A stretch of 64,000 bases of DNA from Branchiostoma floridae. Its lineage: Eukaryota; Chordata; Leptocardii; Amphioxiformes; Branchiostomatidae. The position numbers and the translations under genes are program-made. The stretch covers positions 16,133,452 through 16,197,451 of the forward strand of contig NC_049996.1 of NCBI RefSeq assembly GCF_000003815.2. The letters are read 5' to 3'. Below, one piece after another: positions 47,901 through 56,900 of the stretch. Each line of letters opens with the position of its first letter. Position 1 is the stretch's first letter. The notes beneath the pieces are model-generated. The model did not search any database. It saw only the letters and a list, made by a program, of their open reading frames with translations, and was not told where the DNA came from.

Positions 47901-50900
47901 GGTGACATATAGGGACACCATCCTCCATCCAGTAGCAACATTCTACCTCTTCAATATTGGACCAAATGCCATTCTGCAAGATTACAACACCAGTCCACAC
48001 AGAGCAAGGACCATTGGATGCTGGAGCACAGTCTTAGGGTGCAATAGCCTTCCTACGGCTTATGGCTAGCACTCGATTGATCACCTCTTGCCATGGTTCA
48101 GATTTTTTGCTTGAATAAAGATTAATAGTAGCTTTGATTGACATGTCATGTTTATCCAACTTGCCTTCATTCACAAGTCAGTACTGACGGAAGAAAATGA
48201 GCAGCATGGAGTGTTTGACTATCTGTTGTACCCCCTGTACGTAAGCGGGCTTTAAGTCCTCGTTCCATGAATTTACACTCATAAAATACTCTACTCAGAT
48301 ATGCTAAAAAGAAACTTGGATGTTCTGTATACCAAACGTCAGGTGATAAAAGGATTGATTGAATCATTGTCACCCGCGGCCATAACAACGGTTGAACCGA
48401 ACGATACAGTTTTGAACAGAAACGGGAATTTGGGCACTTTTTTTTCGTGACCCACTCACGTTAGCAGGCCTAGTGTATGTTCCATGAGTTAACAGTGATA
48501 ATGAGTTTGATACCATTGGAAAGAAAATCATGCAAGCTTTCTATAGATATATAATATATTGAAATTGATGCAGAAACAACATAAATATGATCAACCGAAG
48601 TTGATATTCCAAACTTTTTGTGCTGAGTGTATATACTATATGTACGAAGAGCAAGTCATCACAATGTTGGATAAAGTCTTTCTCTTTTAATGCAGTGGAC
48701 AGTTGAAGGTTCTCCGTAAGGGTGTTTAATTAAGATAGGTACAACAGAGAAATGGGTGGCGTCTTTTTTTTCAAACCCATTTCTCTGTTGTACCTATCTT
48801 AATTAAACAAAATGTTTCTTATAACTTTATAACGTTCGGGCAGCAGAACTTCGGGTCTTTACAGGAGGAAAGCACTTCGTGAAAAAAATATTCTCCATTA
48901 GTACAGATTATAAATTACATAATAGGCTTATAATTTCTGTTCAATCTTAAATTTGTATTCTACCAGAGAGGATCACAAAGTGAGCTTTCAGGTAAAGATC
49001 CTCAATTGTCAAAGTGTGTGTTCAATATCTAGATTATGCTATCATACAATTGTCTGTGGATGATGTTTGTTGACTTTCATCAAGCAGTATCTTGAAGTCT
49101 TAGGGATGTCAACAAAAAAGGGTGTCAGATACAACACTTAAAACTTAAGTACATTGTAACATAGGTCTAAGATACTAGTCAGTTTATCATTCTATCAAGA
49201 TTGTTACTCAGACACTGACTATTCTATCTTATATGTACGATAAAATGGCTCCTCTTTTCATCCAGGGGACAGCAGTGTTCCGCTCGAAATACGGCTGCGT
49301 GGTCCTGCAATGCAGCAGCTCTACTCCCAGGCCTGCCGCCAGGGGGTGCGACCGGTGCACAGCACGCGCGGGCTCGTGGTTGGTCAGTTCAGATCCGGGA
49401 AGACTTGTGTCGTCAGGAGGCTGACAGGAGAGGAAGTTGTTGAGGATGAACCGATAACAGACGGCATCGAGATTTCACCGAGCGTGATGACCAAAACCTG
49501 GCGGAAGGCAAAAGGTTTGAAATAGCTGTTTGGGCTCTTCCACACATATTGTACAATTATAATATATATTCAACTTTGCAAAATTGACATGTTCTTGAAA
49601 ACCGTGTACCCAGTATGACAAAATCATGAGGTCCTAACAATTGTTGCCTTACGCGATAGTTTAAAGTGGAATTGTCATACTAGTCGCGGCTATAACCATA
49701 CTAATAAAGACATTCTTGCTTACAGAGGAGCCAGATGAATTCAAGGAAGCCATGGCAGAACACTTAGCTGAGCAACAAGAAGAGAAAAAATTAAAAGACT
49801 TGGCATCGTCACGAACCCAACAGGTGGTCGGGCAGCACAGTGACAGTAAAGCCCCTACAGGTATCTAATGACGTTTAACATAACATGATAGGTACACAGA
49901 ACACAAATGTTAGCTCAGAGGCTTAGGACATCCACAAGGCAAATCAAGTATATGTACATGTACATGTACAAACAATCATTTTGCATGTATCTTCAAAAAC
50001 ATGCAAGGATATGTAATGCTTTCTTTCATCTTGTTCACATAAAGAAGAAACAGCGAAGCAGACTTTGCAAACACAGCAAAAGGAACCACTGAAAGAGGAG
50101 ACACCGACACAAAGTCAACAGACTGCAAACCTGGAAGATGAGCGTAAGAAACGTTTCACCTATTATCTCCATATCTCAATTAGTTAGAAATACATATTAG
50201 AAAGTTAATGTAAACCTGTACAGCATAGCCTGAAAGTAATTTTTTGTTCAATTGATTGTAGCTGATTGAGTCGAATGTCACACCCTTGGAGGGCTGACAG
50301 GATTGTTCACAATTACCTGGTATAATGATACAATCTTTAGATTTCATGTAACATTAACTGAAACAAAAAGTTTTTGTTGCAGGGAGTGGGGAATGTGTAG
50401 ACAGGGCTGCGTCACAACAAACACAGCACCAACAGCGGCTACAGGGTGATGTCCCGGTACAGCAGCAAGCACAGGACATTCCGAATGACGTCATAACAAA
50501 AGCCAAAGAGCGACTCCAGGGTGGTGTAACCGAGGAGCAGCTTGGAACAGCCGAACACCCGCGTCTCTCCATCTGGGACTTTGGCGGCCAGGCAGCGTAC
50601 TACGGCTCGCACCAGAGCTTCTTTACCTACCGCGGGATCTACATCCTGGTCATGTCACTGCTGCAGAAGCTGTCAGACCCAGTTCCTGATCTGGACTACA
50701 AGGCATCAGCTGACAACCTCGTCACTGGAAGAGGTACTACGCATATAGGTTAAACTTAATAATGTGGTGACAATGCAATCAGGTTGATCTTTCGTTAGAC
50801 TACAAAGGCATTTGATTTGAAGATGGAACTAAAATGGAACTTTAAGAAGTGTTAAAAAGCTGCAATGGACCAATCCCAAAACCCCACCCCCTGTTCGATC

Positions 50901-53900
50901 AAGGCTCTATTTCGAACACCTCCGTCAAAAATAGCCATTTCTGTCCTGCTGTGGCAGTTTTTGACGGAGGTGTTCGAAATAGAATAGGTGCTTCTATTTG
51001 TTCAATATGGTGTTCGACAGGATCGGTCCATTGTGGGATAAGCATTAACATTTTACAAGTATCTGATAAGCCTTTTCCACATGTCCAGACTACCTAGACC
51101 ACTGGCTGAACTCAGTCCACACACACACCCTGGTGCACGGACAGGAACACACGGGGAAGCCTCCTGTCGTCCTGGTCCTCACACACAAGGACAATGTCAG
51201 CAAGGTATGTAGATTTTTTAATATTTTTTTGAAAATATAAAGTTTACCGATGGGGGTGAGCTTGTCCTGGAGTTGCAGTTCATCTTGTTCATCAGGATCA
51301 GCCTTGAGTTGATTTTTTCAAATTAATCAATATTGCTTTGAGGTCTTCATTAGGTGAATTTTGTTCTCTTAATTTCAGTCCGACATTGAGAACTACAAGA
51401 AAGAAGTACTTGAACACATCAGTGGTAAGGCTGCCGGCAAACACGTCTTACCGAGGATTTTTGTCGTCAACAACTTTGACAAGGACAACAGCGACATTGA
51501 CGAGCTCCGAGAGTACCTCTGTGAGGTGGCGAAGTCTCAGTGGTACATGGGCCAGGAGGTGCCGATAACCTGGCTTCATCTGAAGTCCAAACTGATGGAC
51601 AAGCGGAAAGAGGGCGACCCTTTCTGTCCTTTCCAAGATGTCGTAGGTCTGGCCCGGGGTGATGACGTGGGCATCACAGACGACAGTCATGTTGCTGACA
51701 TCCTGACCTTCCTGCATGACCTTGGTGACATCATCTTCATCAACGAACATTTCCTCCGCGATCACGTGGCCCTTCGACCCCAGGTGATGATTGACGTCTT
51801 CAAGACCATCATTACCGTACCTGAGTACCAACAAGACAGGAGCATGGGTGGGGAGGTTGCCGAGATGTGGAGGAGGCTGGAGAACGAAGGCATCCTCAGT
51901 GACAGGCTGTTGACAATCATCTGGACCAAAGCAGATCAGAAGATGCAGAAACCCTTTCTACTCCAGAACAAGACCTTCCTCAAGCGACTGATGGAGAAGT
52001 ACTACCTCATCTGCAACGCTACGCCGATCGGTGTGGTTGACAACACAATGCAAGAGCCTGAGAAAGAAGAGATCTACTTCGTACCATCTCTTCTGGCCTC
52101 AAAGCCTGACGAGGGCACCTTGTATCCTCACATGACGAGATGCCAGTCACCCCTGTATGTCGTATTCGACAACATGTTCCTCCCCAGCGGCATGTTCTAC
52201 CGTCTACAAGCAATCTGTGTGCGCAGGTTTGGTCTTCAAGAGTCCCGTGTGTTTGTCAGCTGCGGTCGATTTCCTACCGATGATGCAAAGCAACAGTTCG
52301 TGGTAACCAAGGTGAAGCACTACCTGAAGGTGGAGCTTCTGTCGTCTGAATCTGAAGACCAGTCAGTGTTCACACAGGGACTTCCCGTTAGAAAGTTTCT
52401 CAGTAGCTGTCTGTTCGAGATCAAGGAGAAATGGATTCCCTCCATCCAGTATGATTGGTGCTTTGGGGAGGAGTCAGACGAAGGAACTGGCAAAATGGCA
52501 TTCCACAAGCTCTCTGACATTGGGCGTGAAATGGGAATGGGGTCTAGTTGGTGAGGCCAATTATACTTTCTATTTTTTGTCAGTGAATCAAATCTTTTCT
52601 TTTGTTTAGCCCATACATAAGAAGATTCCTGGTGTTCAGTGTCAGAACACTGTGTACTATTTGTGATGTTGCTAACTGATAGTTTTAAATACTTTTAATC
52701 TCAGTTTTCCAGAAGACTTTGTTGATGTGTGGGTGGGTGGCAGCGGTGCCCAGAGGATGCCCCGTGCAGGTAAATAATGCTTGTTTAACTTTTCTTACTT
52801 TGTATGACGTTTGCTTAAAGAAGAGTCTGCATGCCAACTAAAGGAAACACTTTGCACATTCAGAAAATTCTGGCGGTGCTGGACCAGTGATGATAGAGCC
52901 CACCCTGAGACCAAATCCAGTCCACACGATTGGCCCTATCCTGGACTGTATGGAGATGTGCGGCAGAGACGAAGGGCTGAGTCTGGCTGAGTGTGATCAG
53001 ATCAGGCACGAGCTCACATTCGTCAGCAGGTTCAAAGAGTTGGTTGCTACAGTCAACAATGCCGGAGACAAGCGTCGTCGCCTACTGGGTGCATCTGTGG
53101 AGGTTTGCCTGCCAGAGAGAGCAGCAATGTTCCCCAGACAAGAGAGAGGTAATGACTACTTCAAACCCATTTTCTGTTGTTGTTGTTAAAAACAACTGTT
53201 CAACTGTTTTATTCTCCTTGTGTGCATGATGATGCTCTGCATTGTGTAATAGTTTTTCTGCCAGAAATATTGAAACATTGATGTTTAACTTTTATTCTGC
53301 CTACCTTTCTAGGTAACACAATCGTTGTCCTGCATGTCGGAGACTACAATGACAAGCTCGTCCGGCCATTATTGGAAAAGGCAGTCCAGTCCTCCGGCAG
53401 GTACGGTGTAACAGTTTGTGAAGACGTCATCGAACCTGGGGATATCATGACTGACAAAATCTTGGATCATCTTCTCAAACAAAATGCTAGGATGGTCGTA
53501 CCAATTATCACGCCGCAGGCCCTCCACAGCAGGTACTGGTCCGCGCTCGGGTACGAGTTCTCCGTACAAAACAGGAACCTGGTCTTTCCGGTCTTCGCTT
53601 ACCCTGAAGGGACAAGGGAGCGTTTGCTGGAGGTGCTCGGCAGGCGCTGTGAGGGAATATTGGATATGCCATCTACAGAAGTACCAATGACCGGGGAACC
53701 ACTGTCCAGTACCAAAATCAGTCTGACTGCTGCAGAAATTATGAGAAAGGTGCGTTGATACGGTGCAATGTCTATTTTTATACTTTGTGGTCATAAAATT
53801 GTTTTTGTTGTTGAGTTATACACATGGAGTCACTTTTTTGGTTTGCTGTATCAATTATGTCAATTTTGTTTCCACAGGCATCGTCCTCTGTGGTGCTTAC

Positions 53901-56900
53901 AATGTACAAAATCACACCAGAAGGCTGCACACTTGAGGAGGATGGCGTCACTATCTCGTTTCCAAAAGGATGCGTCAAGACGGAAAGGTCCCTGTCCTTG
54001 GAGGTAAATTTAGGTAATATTACTCTGTAGGATCTTTGATATTATATCTTTGCCCTTGCAGACAAGCCAATGCGTAGATTAGATATGTACAGACGCAATG
54101 TTGCTAACACGTGTCTCTTTCAAGCTTGGCGATGCAGTGTTCAAATGTGATTGAAGATGACTTCATTCTTTTATCTTCCCAGTTTAGTCATGTGCTGTTG
54201 ACTTTTATTCAGTCATGCATAATGGGCAAAAGTGGATAATTGGTCAACCAAAATCTACTAATATCTGTATTTGTTTTCTGCATCATTTTTTTGTTATCCT
54301 GCAGGTTGAGATGCTCCCCATTGACGACGCCTTAACAAAGGCTTTCTCGGCTGTGACGCCGGTACTGACCGTCCACCAAGACCAGGAGGAAGATTTCTTA
54401 CAGCCCGTGAGAGTCAGCCTGCCGTGGGGGTGGAGGAAGAGTGGCTGTGGAGCGGACAATGTCGTCTTGATGGAGAGAAAATCCAAACCAAATCCTCCCC
54501 AGTGGACTTTGCTAAAACTGGAGTTTCAAGAGACAGAGGACGAAGTTACATTCTCAACGAGACACTTCTGCGGGTAAGGCATTGCCCTTGATAGAGAAAT
54601 CATTTTAATCATTTTATGCAAAGCTGTGTGCCGTCCTGTTGGCATAACAGTTAGGGTGTCTGGCCTGGAACCCAGAGGTCCTGGGTTTGAATCCCCTCAC
54701 ATGCTACCGACGTTGTGCCTTGGGGAAGACACTTTTACACAGTGAACTCACTTCACTCAAGCACGGGTAATGCGCTGTCCTTAAGAGAATAATCATTTCG
54801 TACATTCTATGCAATCACATAATGTTTTGCCTTGCTTTGTTTAATTCTATAGGATTGCCGGTGCCAAAGAAAGTGGAAATGGTGGCGAAAGCTCTACCTC
54901 TAGTAGCGACAGTCCAGGAAACCATGAGGAGGCAGACAATCAGGAGGTACCAGAAGAAAGAAACCTAAGAGAATCGGGGAAAATTGATGAGGCAGCCAAT
55001 GAGGCATTGGCAGAAAAAAGTATCTCAAGTAAACCTGGTCACCAGGATGAGGCAGCGACACAAGGGGTAACAGATGAAAGTATCTCAAGAGAGTCAAAGG
55101 TTTCATCAACACCCGCATCTACACCCACAACTGAGGCATTCCAGGGATGTTGGAACAGATATGCGGAAGACAGGGTGTACCTCATCATAAACCCAAACCA
55201 GGCAACAGCAAACAACAACTACGTCCACCTCATGTGTGTTCACAAGGACGATGACCCCACAGACTTCTTCCGAGCTGCCAACATGTTGCCGGTCCCACCG
55301 GTTCAACAACGCATCGTCATGGGCAAGGAAGAAAGGATAGATGCCAAGTTTGATAAAGAAAGAGAAGTCATTGGGAACCCCCTTGACGTTTCGGATGGTA
55401 TCAGCTTCTTCTTCCCTCCCGCTAACTGCAACAGGTGGTCCGTTGGACTGATTCCCAACACCTCGCGCCCAGCTAAGAAGAAGTGTCTGTTAGGCACCGT
55501 CCATTTCAGACTCTTTTCTGATACCGAAGAACAAGTAACTGATCTCAGACGCCGGATCCCGTCAGCACCCGTGTTCCTCTACTTTGACGGTGGGTCATTG
55601 GCCTTATCATGTTCCTGCCCTTATGGTTTTATGACATTGGTTGATTGTAAACTAACAAATAAGATCATGAAAGAGCATTCGGTTTCTTAAAATCTAGCAA
55701 ACAATTCTAATTCTCTGTCTAGAAACATCTAAACGGCCCTCATACAGATGGTAAAATATGTCAATTTTTGTTGAAATGCAGAACCACGATAAAGAGAAAG
55801 AATAGAATTGTACTATGTACTCCTTGGTGTAACATGCAATTCCACCAATGATGGGTTGTCTTTTACCTTCATGCCGTAAAAGTATTCCTCAAAGTAATTT
55901 TTTTCAATGGCAGATGAAGGAGAGACAATTAAGATTCAACAGAAGGATGAAGGTGTCATCGTCGTAAGCGAGCCGTTACAACTACAACAAAAGAGAGGTA
56001 AAACTAACATGATAATCATGTACCAGAAGCCAAGTGGTTTTTCTTTTCTTTACCAGATGTTACTAGGTACAGGCAGCCTCAGTTAAGAATGAAACAGGAA
56101 AATAGCTTTGTCCTTTTGGATAGTAGTCCAATCTATTGTGAATCATGGTCATATCATTCTACAAAATTAGATCAACTGTTTTGTTATGTAGTACTCCAAT
56201 TCACATGTACAATGCAGAGCGTATTTGGAAGTAAAAGTGATGTGGTCTATCTTACATTATCATAGGAAAGCCAAGCAAGGTTTATTTCTTTATTCAGAGT
56301 ATGGGTGGAGTCATGCTAAGAAGGAAACATGACATTGTACTGGTACAATGTTACTCAGGTACAGATTGTTTTTCGGAAACATAATGTTGACAAGAATCTT
56401 AGTTTCAGCTCCTCTTATCTTTGATTGCGTACATACCACACACTTTAGGTTTGCCACTTGAGGAAAATGTTAAATGTAGAATGTGAAAAGAAGGCTTATT
56501 TTAAGCAACTGTAGGTGTCCATGTATTCCTCTAGATATTTGTTTTCTCAATTGAACTGAATTGTATTGGCAACCCAATATCTAATTTTCAATAGATTTAT
56601 GGTTACTATAATACATTTAACTAAGCACCCTTTTATCACCTACATTCTACCTGGGATATTAGTAGCTCTAGTAATTGATCACGAATACTAAAATGAATGA
56701 AAATATGTTGATTTGGATTTGCAGAGGTCATTTCTATTCTCTTGGTTAACGACGAGTACTGTACATCCCATGGAGGGCCTTCAAATGTCAACCGTCAAGT
56801 GGCACAGTTCCTGCACCAGCATGGCACTACAGTCCATTGTACAGCTCTGCAAGCCTCTGAAGACGACAACAGGTGTGCCACAGAGGACGGTGTCATTCTG

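Noticed and set aside
47813-48070. Active Tc1 transposase gene
   Set aside because: Motifs are in different frames with stops; the element is dead.
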